From Macrobrachium rosenbergii (Eukaryota > Arthropoda > Malacostraca > Decapoda > Palaemonidae): a DNA stretch of 64,000 bases. Location: contig NC_089768.1 in assembly GCF_040412425.1 (NCBI RefSeq), positions 1,416,001-1,480,000 of the forward strand, in the 5' to 3' direction. The notes beneath the pieces were generated by a model. It ran no database searches. It was not told where the DNA came from and worked only from the letters and a program-made list of their open reading frames with translations. Below, in pieces: positions 55,193 through 64,000 of the stretch. Both the position numbers and the translations under genes were made by a program. Each line of letters starts with the position of its first letter. Position 1 is the first letter of the stretch.

Positions 55193-57180
55193 TCGGAACA
55201 GGACGATTTGGCGCCGACTCTTTGGCGCTGATGATTTGGCGCCACCATTTTGGCGATAGACAGTTTGGCACTCAATGTTTTGGCGATGAGCTGTTTTGGC
55301 GCCAAGAAACAAACTTAAGGACCATCCGCAAATTTGTGTCTCGTTTAGTGATCACCTCATTACACCAAAGGCTCGTCTGATTTGAGAATTGTAATATTAA
55401 ACCAGTTATTACGATATTCAAGTCTTATTTAGTTATCATTTAATTTTACCAGTGTCTCGTTTAGTGATCATCTCATTACACCAAAGGCTTGTCTGATTTG
55501 AGAATTGTAATAGTAAACTAGTTGTTACGATATTCAAGTGTCTCGTTTAGTGATCATATAATACTACCAGTCTCTTTTGATTTGAGCATTGTAATGAAAA
55601 AAAAAGTTGTCTTTTTATATTGGAAAACGCTTTTCTTTAGTTTCTTGTACAGCCCATACCAGAAATGGCCGAAAAAAATTTAAGTAATAGAGGCAAGCCA
55701 AAATTTTCACACAACGGATATATGTATGTGTTTGACAAATGTAGCAAAAACGATCCTTCTCTCAAGTTTTGGAGGTGTGAATCAAAAAATGAGTGTAAAG
55801 GGCGTATTCATACTAAGAACCAGGAAGTAGTGAAAGAAGTAAATGGACATTCACACGCGTGTGTCGGCAGTAAATGTGGAAGTTGCTGAAATTAAAACAA
55901 GCGTAAAACGTAAAGCAGAGGAAACTTTTGAAGTGCCGTCATCAGTTGTTAATGTTTGCATTGAAAATAGCTCTCAAGCTGCTCTGGCAGCACTGCCCAC
56001 TTCAGATGCCATGAAAAAATTTGTACGACAATAGCGAAATCAAATATATTCTGCGCCTGCAAACCCTCTCAGTTTAAGTGAATTAGTAATACCGGACATA
56101 CAAACTTTACCTTACGCATATATATGGTCAATTTGAAGACTTTTTGCTTGGAGATAGCAGTGATGAACATGATAGAATTTTAATATTTGGTAGAAAGACC
56201 TGGGTAAATATTTATACGTGATTCTGATGTGTGGTATATATATGGCATCGTTTAAGATGTCTCCTCCGTTATTTGCACAGGTTTACGTAATTATGGCAAG
56301 AAAGCATGAAGGAGTTCTCCCAATACTATACACCTATTACCTAATAAGAGCGATTTTCGAACAACATATATGAAAATGTTTCGAATGATAACTGAGATGT
56401 CTGCAGAGTTGCAACCAAAGGGCATTTATTGTGATTATGAACAAGCAGCTTTTTCTGCAATGACAGAATGTTTTCCGGATGTGGAGTTGAAAGGCTGCTT
56501 CTTCCATTTTGCACATAATATTCATAAGCACCTGAAACAACTTGGGCTCCAACATTTGTATAATAATGACCCCGACTTCTCAGTAAAAGCCAAAATGATC
56601 GTTGCTTTATCTTTTGTACCTATTTCTCACATGGATGTTTACATCGATGCTTTGGCGCATGCTTTGGCGCAATATTTACCTGATGAACTCCAGCGTTAAT
56701 GAACTGGGTCGAAGATAATTATGTAGGAAGACCCCTGAGGAGGGGAAATGGCCGACGTTCACCACTTTTTCCTACGCAAATGTGGAATATGTATAGTCGA
56801 ACGATATCAGGTGAGGACAGGACAAACAATCATGCTGAAGCTACGCACAGGAAAAACTATACAGAACTTGGAATGAACCACCCAGTTATATGGAAATTCA
56901 TCGATGGCATAAAGTGAATTCAGAAAGGACGCGATTCTTATTATGAACAACTAATGGCTGGGAATCCTCCTGCTCAAAAATGCTTAAAATACATTAAGAC
57001 TGATGAACGCATTTTAACTATAGTACAGCAGTTTGATTCACGGGAACCACTGGAATACTTACGTGGTTTGGCATATAACTATGAAATGCATTAAATTGTT
57101 GGTGAAAATATTTCATTTTATTTCATTTTTGTAGCATTTTAATACTGTATTGCTGAAAATAAATAGAAATTTTTTATTTT
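55193..57180 (+). mobile_element. FLYWCH/MULE element, right end missing
   Basis: The left end reiterates TTTGGCGC: gatttggcgccgactctttg, gatttggcgccaccattttg and similar phrases (55205-55310), a terminal pattern of clustered short repeats. Between 55320 and 55600 'tgtctcgtttagtgatca' and flanks recur about three times. The transposase relic follows. No matching right end is seen before the DIRS element starts near 57220, so the right side was probably lost. Confidence 0.65.
55665..56920 (+). pseudogene. FLYWCH zinc finger plus MULE transposase, broken (second copy)
   Basis: The FLYWCH finger lies in the frame at 55665: YMYVFDKCSKNDPSLKFWRC, CKGRIHT and VNGHSHAC, with the C-x...-C and H-x-H ligands. 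The MULE part has QPKGIYCDYEQAAFSAM (second catalytic Asp, 56412-56465), LKGCFFHFAHNIHKHLK, and RTNNHAEATHRKNYTEL (Glu). The expected first block (ADGTFK) is degraded to a sequence read as MASFKMSPPLFAQ. At least four frame changes or stops. It is related to, but clearly diverged from, the copy at 39060-40322. Confidence 0.8.
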
Positions 57181-57289
57181 TATGTTATTTTTGACCCATG
57201 CAATATATATTTCTGGGTTTTCCGACCTGTGTCACCCGGTGAAATAACCTTTCAGCACTTATTTCTAGGTAAAGCTATTGCTAAATATA

Positions 57290-59714
57290 CCAGAGAAAAG
57301 CTAAAAAGCTAAGCCGGAGTTACTACCCCGTGCAAGCTCCATGGTATGGAGTCGTGTATGAGAAAGGGTGAGATTGTCACAATCACAGGCCTCCGCCCTG
57401 TAAACATTCCCAATGTCAAAAGTCCCACCGAGTGAGGTGCCGTTACAAACCCCGCACCACTCGCGGACTGTAAACAAACCGGCGTCACCCACATTCCACT
57501 TTTAGCACGATCGTCCGCTTGTTGTTGTGCTGTTCTTGTGTGCGCTTGATTTGATTGTTTAACTATGGCATCCTCCTTGGATTCTTCACCTAAGTTGAGT
57601 ACCATCTCTGTATTTTATTTTAGGAGGTTGAGGCTCTTTACTTCCCTCTAATTTAATAATTAGAGAGATTTAATTGCCCGTCTCATCCCCTTCTCCCGTC
57701 GCCATGTGACCTTCAGTCGGTGCGGGACTAGGTCGGGGCTTCTTCCCCTTCCTTTTCTTTTGTTGTACCCTTTTGCTTATTATATATATATATATTCAAT
57801 TGGGTTTTTATATTATTGTTATCCTTCTCTGGGGAAGTTTTGGTCATTGTCGTTTAGGCTACGAGTTTTCCCCCTCGGGCCTATCCGCTAATTATCCTTT
57901 ATTATACGTGTTATAATTTGGACCTTCACTTCCTCCAGTGCTTGGATACTTTATTTGAGATGGTACAATTATGCTTATCTAGCTTCTTTTAAGCCTAGCA
58001 CACGGATGTCTTTGATATTTACGGATTATATCCTGTAATTTTTATCTGGGAGGTCGGCCATTTTCCCTCCGCGCTCATATCGCGTTGGGCTTGGTCTTCC
58101 CTTCTACATATGTTCTTATGATTAGTTAGATCATTATTATTTTGCCTAGGATAGGTTAACTTTAGGCTAGTGGAGTAGATACTTCCCCTGGGCTTCCTTC
58201 CTCAGCCACTGGCTGTGTTAGGCTAGCCTAGGTTGTGGCTCGGCGATCTCTTCCTTGCTAGGAGAGAAGGTTTAGTGTGTAGGAGGGTCCATAGTTGGAG
58301 CTCCCTTTATGTGGCGTTTGGTTAGTGAGTTGGGCTTGCGCTTCTCCCTCTCCCTATTTCGGCCTTTCCGTTTAGACTCTACAGTCCTAAATAAGGTTAA
58401 GCTGGAATAGCGAGGGTTCCTCGCGTAGCCTACCTTCATCCGAGCCACATCTTGGGTTATTCTCCATCTTCATGTTTATACCCTCTCCTACCATCCTCCT
58501 TCCTCCCCCTCCCCCACCCTCTCTCCACCCCTTGGTTCGCTTTCATATTATATGTTAACTTACCAAGGCCCGAGAGTTTTATCCTATTCCTTTTCGCCAT
58601 AGCCTTATATCCCCTTCCTCTGCATTGATTGGTCTGTTCTCTGCGTTACGGTCCTGACCTTACCCGGTCACACCCCTCGAGACCACAGTCGGGGACCGGG
58701 GGTGCTACCACACTCCTGTTTCCTATCCCTTTCTTTGCTTTTGGCCTTGAGTGTTCCCCGTCTTCCTCTCTCTCAGTATCGTTCGTACATGTTCGTCCGA
58801 TCGCAGGGAGAAGGTTGGATCTCATGGCGCCCGGGTGTGCCTACCACCCCTGGTCGCTGCTACCCTGGATCCTTCACTCATGGCCTATACCAACCCCCCT
58901 TCCCTCCTAATGTCAGTGCGCGTTTTTTCCCAACCGAGTGGATTTCTTAGAACAATATCTCGGGTGGAGAAAATTGTGTTCAGGTTGCCAGTTGGTGTTT
59001 CCCACCTGACTGTCTTCCGTCGTTCTGCACGCTATGACATTTATATTCGTTCTTTTCATTAGAACACCTATAGTCCCAGTATCTACTCTCCATGACTAAC
59101 TATCTTGGTGTTTTCTCTGCTAGGTGGTCGGATGTCCTTGTCGCCTTCCACTCCAGTGGGTATGGTGTTTGGTCGGACGGTGCTCACTACACCTCCTCCG
59201 CCGTCACCATATTGAAGTACAGGACTCCTCCCGGCTCCAAGCGGAAATATCCACTTTATAGTTGACCTTTCCCTAGTTGCAGATATGTTTATTCATTTTA
59301 TATATATATATATTATGTTATATTTATACACTACCCTTTTGGGACATTTCTGTCTTTCCGGATTAACTCCGGCGGTCCCTTTAGGTTTTTCTGCATGTTC
59401 CAGTAGGCCCCTTAACCTCCCGGTTCACTCCGGCGGGACCTGTCTGGATATTGTTTTTTTATATATATATATATATTTTATATTTATTATTTAATTATTG
59501 TTTTGTAGATTAACTGTCCTTTTGGGACCTTCCCCGTCGCTCCGGATTAACTCCGGTGGTCCCTCGAGGTAGTTGATCGTGTACGTTCCAGTAGCCACTT
59601 ATTTCCCGGTTAACTCCGGCGGGACCTACTTGGATAACTATTATACCAAGACACTGCTCCGGCAGTCTACTCCGGCAGTCCTATTAGCATACTCATTTAT
59701 CGGTCAACTTACAG
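57290..59714 (+). other. Leader of DIRS element
   Basis: About 2.4 kb, pyrimidine-rich, no coding frame with a domain. It contains two short TA tracts and a duplicated ~110 bp segment (59340-59450 and 59523-59635). The last bases before the gag ATG, tcaacttacag, look like a splice acceptor. Confidence 0.5.
59340..59635 (+). repeat. Diverged tandem duplication, period ~184 bp
   Basis: Both copies carry tccggattaactccgg, gttccagtag and cccggtt(c/a)actccggcggg in the same order, separated by a TA-rich spacer in the first copy. The phrase actccggcgg recurs inside each copy. Confidence 0.8.
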
Positions 59715-59885
59715 ATGGTGCGTTGTCAGGAGCAGGGGTGCACCGCTGTGCTGAACCAGGCCAGCGGGCATGAAGTGTGCAGGTCCCACTCCGGTTGTGC
59801 AGTCCACGTGGGGGACCTGACTGTCTGGCACCCAGATGGTTGTGAGGTGTGCTACGCCCTCTATGAACAGGTTCTAGATGAGTCG
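59715..59885 (+). CDS. DIRS gag, first coding exon (Cys/His cluster)
   Basis: ATG at 59715 opens 57 codons: MVRCQEQGCTAVLNQASGHE, then CRSHSGC, W-H-P and CEVC. Cysteine spacing C-x4-C, C-x2-H-x2-C and C-x2-C parallels the fragment at 6048 onwards, the only other copy. The exon ends LDES directly before GTAAGT, a perfect donor; the frame otherwise stops two codons later. 171 nt is a multiple of three and joins in phase 0 to 60002. Likely nucleic-acid-binding part of gag. Confidence 0.65.
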
Positions 59886-60001
59886 GTAAGTTAGTTTCCC
59901 ACTTCCGATTCACGTTTAACCTCAGTTTTGTCTTTTATGGATAATTGTAACATATTCTCCCTTTAGGAGGCTCAGTCACCTGACTTTCTCCCCCCTTCCA
60001 G
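59886..60001 (+). other. Probable 116 bp intron in DIRS gag
   Basis: Starts GTAAGT and ends in a pyrimidine tract ctttctccccccttccag. Removing it joins LDES to IDRSSRDSSLSTLKTW without a frame change. An alternative acceptor, ccctttag at 59966, would open a different frame that closes sooner. Confidence 0.6.
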
Positions 60002-61888
60002 ATTGACCGCAGCTCTCGGGACTCCTCCTTGTCGACCCTTAAGACCTGGGTCAGCGGCTTCGGGAGGAACGTCGGGGCAGGGAAGCCCCCTACATCCTGT
60101 CAGGACGTCTGCAGCGTTCTCTTCCCCGCGCCTGGATCTTGGCCGGTTGCGGACGAGATAGCCACCCCCTTGATCGCTGGGATCCGGGAGATGACGCAGC
60201 CCTCCCAAGAAGAAGTCGCTGCATGCGGAGTTGTCGCCGAGGATGTTGCGGCCCTTAACCTCAATCTTGAACCTATGAATGTGGACCTGGACTTGCAGAC
60301 AGGTAAGGGGGTAAGTGAGGCAGGTGACCTTTTCAGTTCTCCTTCTTCTACTGCTTCTTCCTTCCGAGGATTTGTGAAATCCTCTTGCCTTATGGACGGT
60401 GCAAAGTCTACCGTCCCTAAGGTCAAAACTGTAAAGAAAAAGACCTTAAAATCCCAGAAAGTCCGCTCCGAGGTTCCCTCGAAGACGTCACGGCCCCCTA
60501 GCCCCGTGCCGTCTATGAGCAAGGCCTCTACTTCTGGGAAGGGAGCACGAACCAAACATAGTAAGGAGGCTCCCACCCCTCCTTCCTTTGATGCGGAAGC
60601 GTTCTCAGAGCTTCTTATGAAGCAGTTTGGCAAAAGGGTTGATGACAAGCTGTCGCAACTCTCAAGTCAGCTGTCTTCATCAAACGCTTCAGTGCTCTCG
60701 TTGTCAGAGGAGGTTAAGTCGCAAAGGACTCTAATCTCCAGGTTCATGAGTGGCGGAGCGGCCAACAAACCCTTCTCGGTCCCGGACACTTCCAGCCTGC
60801 CTCCTTTTGATAAAGGAAACCCCTGGCGCCTGACCCTCTTTGCCCCTCAGCATGAGAGTACCCTCACTATCGAGGGCCTAGGCACTCGCAGGTTGGAGGA
60901 ATTGGAATTCTTCCCTCCCAACCTAAAATCACCTTATGCAGGTTATGCCAGGCTCACTGAGGAGGCATGGATTCGGTCCGATAAGGTCCCCAAGGAAACT
61001 GTCATCTTCCCGAGGGACCAGGCCCTACTACAGACCTTGTCGGAGTGGCAGGCGGAGAATACTAAGCTCACTCCGGCAAAAGGTGCATTCACTATGTTCT
61101 CTCTGGGAGAAGCTCTCCCCACCCCGTGCACCTCTAAAGTGGCCTCCCTCACCAACCAAGCTTGTGTAGAGGGTAAACCAGTTCCTCATCTCCGGGAGAT
61201 AGATCCCACCTCTCTTGTCTTGCCCGGAGATTCTCAGTATTAGGCAGCAGCTCCGGATACCTTTACGGTTACTCGGCTGGACCCTGACTGCGCCTCTAAC
61301 CTCTTCAGTGAGCAACTCCCTAGAATCCCGGAGTCGCTCCTGAAGGCTGAAGCGGAGTCTAAGGACAGGCTTAGTAGGTCCTTAAACTCTCTGACTTTGG
61401 CAGAGGCAACGTCAGTTGTATATAGTGAGGACCCACTATTCCAGGTACTGACGAAATCTCTCTTGGGGAGTTTTCAACAGGACCTGTATGACTTCGTCAA
61501 GGCCCGGTTGAACTGCCGGAAGCACATCTTTTCGGCAGCTTCCATCCGTCATGAGCCTAACAGGCTCATAAAAAGCTCCATCTGGGGAGCTAACCTCTTC
61601 CCCCAGGAAGAGGTTGATGCAGTCTTAGCCGAGGCAACTAGGGCCAACCAGAGTCTCCGCTCCCGTTGGGGTTTATCCTCTAAGAGGAAGCAGTCGGAGC
61701 CCGCCGGAACTCATCCCAAGCCAGGGAAGAAGTTCAAAAAGTTCAAACGGCTCCCGACTCAGACTGTATTGCAGGCTGTCCAGGTCCCCGTCCCTGGTCA
61801 TCCCTCAACCTCAACCTCAGTATGTGCTGGTCCAACCAGCCCATCAGCCTCTCGCTGCCCCTTCATACGTCTCCTCCCCAGCTTATAA
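60002..61888 (+). pseudogene. DIRS gag body with one in-frame stop
   Basis: A single frame from 60002 to a stop at 61886-61888, broken only by TAG at 61241-61243. Ser/Thr/Pro-rich N-terminal third with acidic patches, then a coiled-coil-like stretch (FSELLMKQFGKRVDDKLSQL), then the conserved DIRS gag core: KGNPWRLTLFAPQHESTLTI, LEELEFFPPNLKSPYAGYAR and DKVPKETVIFPRDQA. After the stop, DPLFQVLTKSLLGSFQQDLY and KARLNCRKHIF continue the capsid-like part, and a Lys-rich tail (KKFKKFKRL) suits nucleic-acid binding. The minus-strand DIRS has the same core. Without the one TAG the frame would be whole. Confidence 0.8.
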
Positions 61889-63882
61889 CGCTTCTTATGA
61901 AAGCCAGGGGGCATTTCGGTCGATCCAAAATGCAAAGGGAACGAGAGCTAGAGGGTATTTCCGAGGTAGAGGAACATCCCGCTCCTCCTCCAGAGGAAGA
62001 GGAGGCAGAGGATCCAGAGGAGGCAGGCCCTCTCCCGCACAGTGAGATATCTCAGGTAGGCGGGAGGTTATACCATTTTCGGGACCAGTGGAACTTCAGT
62101 CCCTGGGCCCAGAGCATAGTCTCCAAGGGATTGGGGTGGAGTTGGTGCAGAAGTCCTCCCCCCCCAAATCAGGTTCCATCAATCACCCTCCAAGGCTCTG
62201 AAGGACTTTGTGAAAGATCTATTAATAAAGAGGGCAATAAAGAAAGCGAGACATCTGAAATTTCAGGGCAGACTGTTCAGTGTTCCAAAGAAAGGTTCAG
62301 TCAGCGAAGAGTAATTCTAGACTTGTCTCGTCTAAATTCCTACATTCAATGCGACAAGTTTGAATGCTTACAATCTCGCAGTTCGGACCCTACTGCCCCG
62401 TGGAGCCGTAACCACCTCTATAGATCTTTCAGACGCCTATTATCACGTCCCAATTGCGAGAAGGTTCTCTCCTTATCTGGGGTTCAGACTAGGAAACCAA
62501 GCATACTCATTCAGGGTCATGCCATTCGGTCTCAATATAGCTCCCAGAATCTTCACCAAACTGGTGGATACGGTAGTTCAGCAACTCCGGTCTCAAGGGA
62601 TCATGCTAGCCGCATACCTAGACGATTGGATTGTTTGGGCGTCCAGCGTCGACGAATGCCGGAAAGCAACAGCCATAGTAATCGGCTTTCTAGAATCACT
62701 GGGCTTTCAGATAAACAGGAGAAAATCCGCCTAGTGCCAGAGAGTCGCTTTCAATGGTTAGGAATCCAATGGGACCTGTGTGCACACAGACTATCTCTTC
62801 CGCCCGGCCAAACGGAGAGAAATAGCAAAAACAACCAGACAGTTTCTCAAGAACAAGAAAGCTTCCGTCGTACCCAAGAAAGAGTCTTAGGTTCTCTTCA
62901 GTTTGCTTCAGTAACGGATCTTCTTTTGAAATCCAAACTGAAAGACATAAACAGGGTATGGCTATTGATTGAGTCGAGCCAATGTCAGGTTCAGAGACAA
63001 AGTATCTCTGATTCCACCGATTTTGAAGAAGAGACTCCGGCCTTGGACGACCGTCAAGAGCTTATCGAAGTCAGTGCCCCTTCAGTTTCCTCCGCCATCT
63101 CTAGTGATTCACACCGACGCTTCCCTAAGCAGGTGGGAGGATACTCCCAACACAAGAAGGTACAGGGGACTTGGTCTACCATGTTCCGCCAGTTTCATAT
63201 CAATGTTCTGGAAGCCATGGCAGTCTTTCTAACCCTGAAGAAACTGCATCCGAACAATCGGATTCATATAAGATTGGTTCTGGACAGCGCAGTAGTAGTA
63301 CACTGTTTGAACAGGGGAGGTTCCAAGTCGAGTCGGATCAACCAGGTTATGATAGCAATATTCTCTCTAGCAAACAAACACCAGTGGCATCTGTCTGCTA
63401 CCCACCTTGCAGGGGTCCGGAATGTCATTGCAGACTCCCTATCCAGGACAACTCCGCTAGAGTCGGAATGGTCCCTGGACAAAACTTCATTCAAATGGAT
63501 TTGCAACCAAGTTCCGGGTCTCAAAGTAGATCTCTTTGCAACAGAATGCAACCACAAACTACCTTGTTATGTTGCTCCCAACCTGGACCCTCTAGCTCAC
63601 TCCACAGATGCAATGTCCATAGATTGGAACAAGTGGAAAAGGATCTACCTCTTCCCTCCAGTAAACCTGTTACTAAAAGTCCTTCACAAGCTCAGGACAT
63701 TCAAGGGTCAGATAGCCCTAGTAGCTCCAAACTGGCCGAAGAGCAACTGGTTTCCACTTCTTCTAGAGCTGAAGCTTCGGTGTTTGCAAATTCCCAACCC
63801 GAAACTGACGCAAATAGTACAAACTCAGACTGTGTCAGCTTCCTCAAGAATTCAGAATGCCCTGGCTTTGTGGATTTCATGA
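61822..63882 (+). pseudogene. DIRS reverse transcriptase and RNase H, frameshifted
   Basis: Overlaps the gag end by ~67 nt, in another frame. A Glu-rich start is followed by RVILDLSRLNSYIQCDKFE, the RT entry. The palm is in a second frame (62360-62734): TTSIDLSDAYYHVPIA, VMPFGLNIAPRIFTKL and AAYLDDWIVWA with the catalytic YLDD. The first frame resumes with PESRFQWLGIQWDL. RNase H begins in a third frame, PPSLVIHTDASLSRW (about 63090-63140), and returns to the first with GGYSQHKKVQGTWS, NVLEAMAVFLTLKKL and LAGVRNVIADSLSR. Then FKGQIALVAPNWPKSNWF, a DIRS-typical block. At least five single-base shifts, yet all catalytic motifs survive. Confidence 0.85.
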
Positions 63883-64000
63883 AGTTTGCAGCTCAAAGGG
63901 ATGCTAATATTGATCCTATTAACACTTTGTTCCTAGAATCAGATAAAAGGGAATCCACTCTTAGACAATATGACTCAGCAGTTAAGAAATTAGCACTCCT
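63546..64000 (+). CDS. DIRS tyrosine recombinase ORF, N-terminal part (runs off window)
   Basis: An open frame from the ATG at 63546 to the window edge, 151 complete codons without a stop. It overlaps the RNase H ORF by 337 nt in a different frame. The first ~95 residues are Ser/Gln-rich and low in structure; from CVSFLKNSECPGFVDFMKFA onward the sequence looks like the N-terminal core-binding part of DIRS recombinases, with ESDKRESTLRQYDSAVKKL at the edge (the SAM-like helix region contacting DNA). The catalytic domain (R, HxxR, Y) lies beyond the window. The overlapping arrangement is typical of DIRS elements and is also seen in the minus-strand copy near 35.4 kb. Confidence 0.75.
   Translation, partial: MQPQTTLLCCSQPGPSSSLHRCNVHRLEQVEKDLPLPSSKPVTKSPSQAQDIQGSDSPSSSKLAEEQLVSTSSRAEASVFANSQPETDANSTNSDCVSFLKNSECPGFVDFMKFAAQRDANIDPINTLFLESDKRESTLRQYDSAVKKLAL

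Larger units (their letters stand above)
57220..64000 (+). mobile_element. DIRS-like retrotransposon, plus strand, truncated by window end
   Basis: Parts in order: a long non-coding leader (57220-59714), a gag exon with a Cys/His cluster (59715-59885), an intron-like gap, the gag body (60002-61888), RT/RNase H (61822-63882, frameshifted), and an overlapping tyrosine recombinase ORF (63546 to the end). The order gag-RT-RH-YR and the MPFGLNIAP/YLDD and HTDAS motifs define the DIRS group. The 5' boundary is approximate; terminal repeats cannot be tested because the 3' end is outside. Confidence 0.85.

Noticed and set aside
60100..60648. 182-codon minus-strand frame
   Set aside because: Antisense of the DIRS gag.

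Overview
This window reads as animal nuclear DNA, most likely from a decapod crustacean. The inference rests on very long (TA)n and (CT)n microsatellites, several DIRS-type tyrosine-recombinase retrotransposons, Penelope-like and tRNA-derived SINE copies, and an intron-containing gene with arthropod-style splice sites. There are no bacterial-type operons. Only one ordinary host gene is recognised: the last two coding exons of the nuclear cap-binding protein subunit 1 gene (CBP80, Ncbp1), on the minus strand (exons 23568-23681 and 13827-13940) with a long 3'UTR reaching to about 12.1 kb. Its last intron is about 9.6 kb and is filled with repeats.

Layout. 0-6.7 kb: a possible hAT-type MITE, microsatellites, a structured dispersed repeat, a BESS-motif gene remnant, a PIF/Harbinger fragment and retroelement gag scraps. 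6.9-8.6 kb: a nearly complete but dead Merlin (IS1595-like) DNA transposon. 8.6-12 kb: a repeat fragment, a piggyBac-like end and a diverged ~105 bp tandem array. 12-23.7 kb: Ncbp1 3' end, whose intron holds a Tc1 relic, a PIF/Harbinger element with TAA target duplications, a ~229 bp satellite array and, inside the array, an element with ~0.55 kb inverted arms carrying a degenerate EDTD/cysteine-rich protein gene. 23.8-28 kb: MITEs and the 3' part of a Ty3/gypsy-like element. 28.6-32.4 kb: a DNA element with perfect 34 bp inverted ends, interrupted by a CR1/L2-like LINE. 32.4-38.3 kb: SINE, an inverted-repeat element, and a decayed minus-strand DIRS element hit by another SINE. 38.7-40.7 kb: FLYWCH/MULE transposon. 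40.8-41.8 kb: Penelope-like pieces arranged head to head, then a SINE with clear tRNA promoter boxes. 42.5-50.0 kb: LTR retrotransposon with 1.2 kb LTRs, gag and protease but no recognisable polymerase. 50.1-50.6 kb: MITE. 51.1-54.6 kb: a second LTR element with near-identical LTRs, tRNA-Lys-type primer site, a gag with five zinc knuckles, and no polymerase. 55.2-57.2 kb: second FLYWCH/MULE copy. 57.2 kb to the end: a plus-strand DIRS element with an apparently spliced gag, a frameshifted RT/RNase H region and an overlapping tyrosine recombinase ORF that runs off the window.

Almost every coding sequence here belongs to a mobile element and most are broken. The points most worth a second look are the gag-only LTR element with five knuckles and its shared C-terminal module with the 25.7-27.2 kb element, the intron-like interruption of the DIRS gag, the long-inverted-arm element inside the satellite, and the pattern of elements bounded by (TA)n tracts. 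All identifications are from reading translated motifs; no database search was run.
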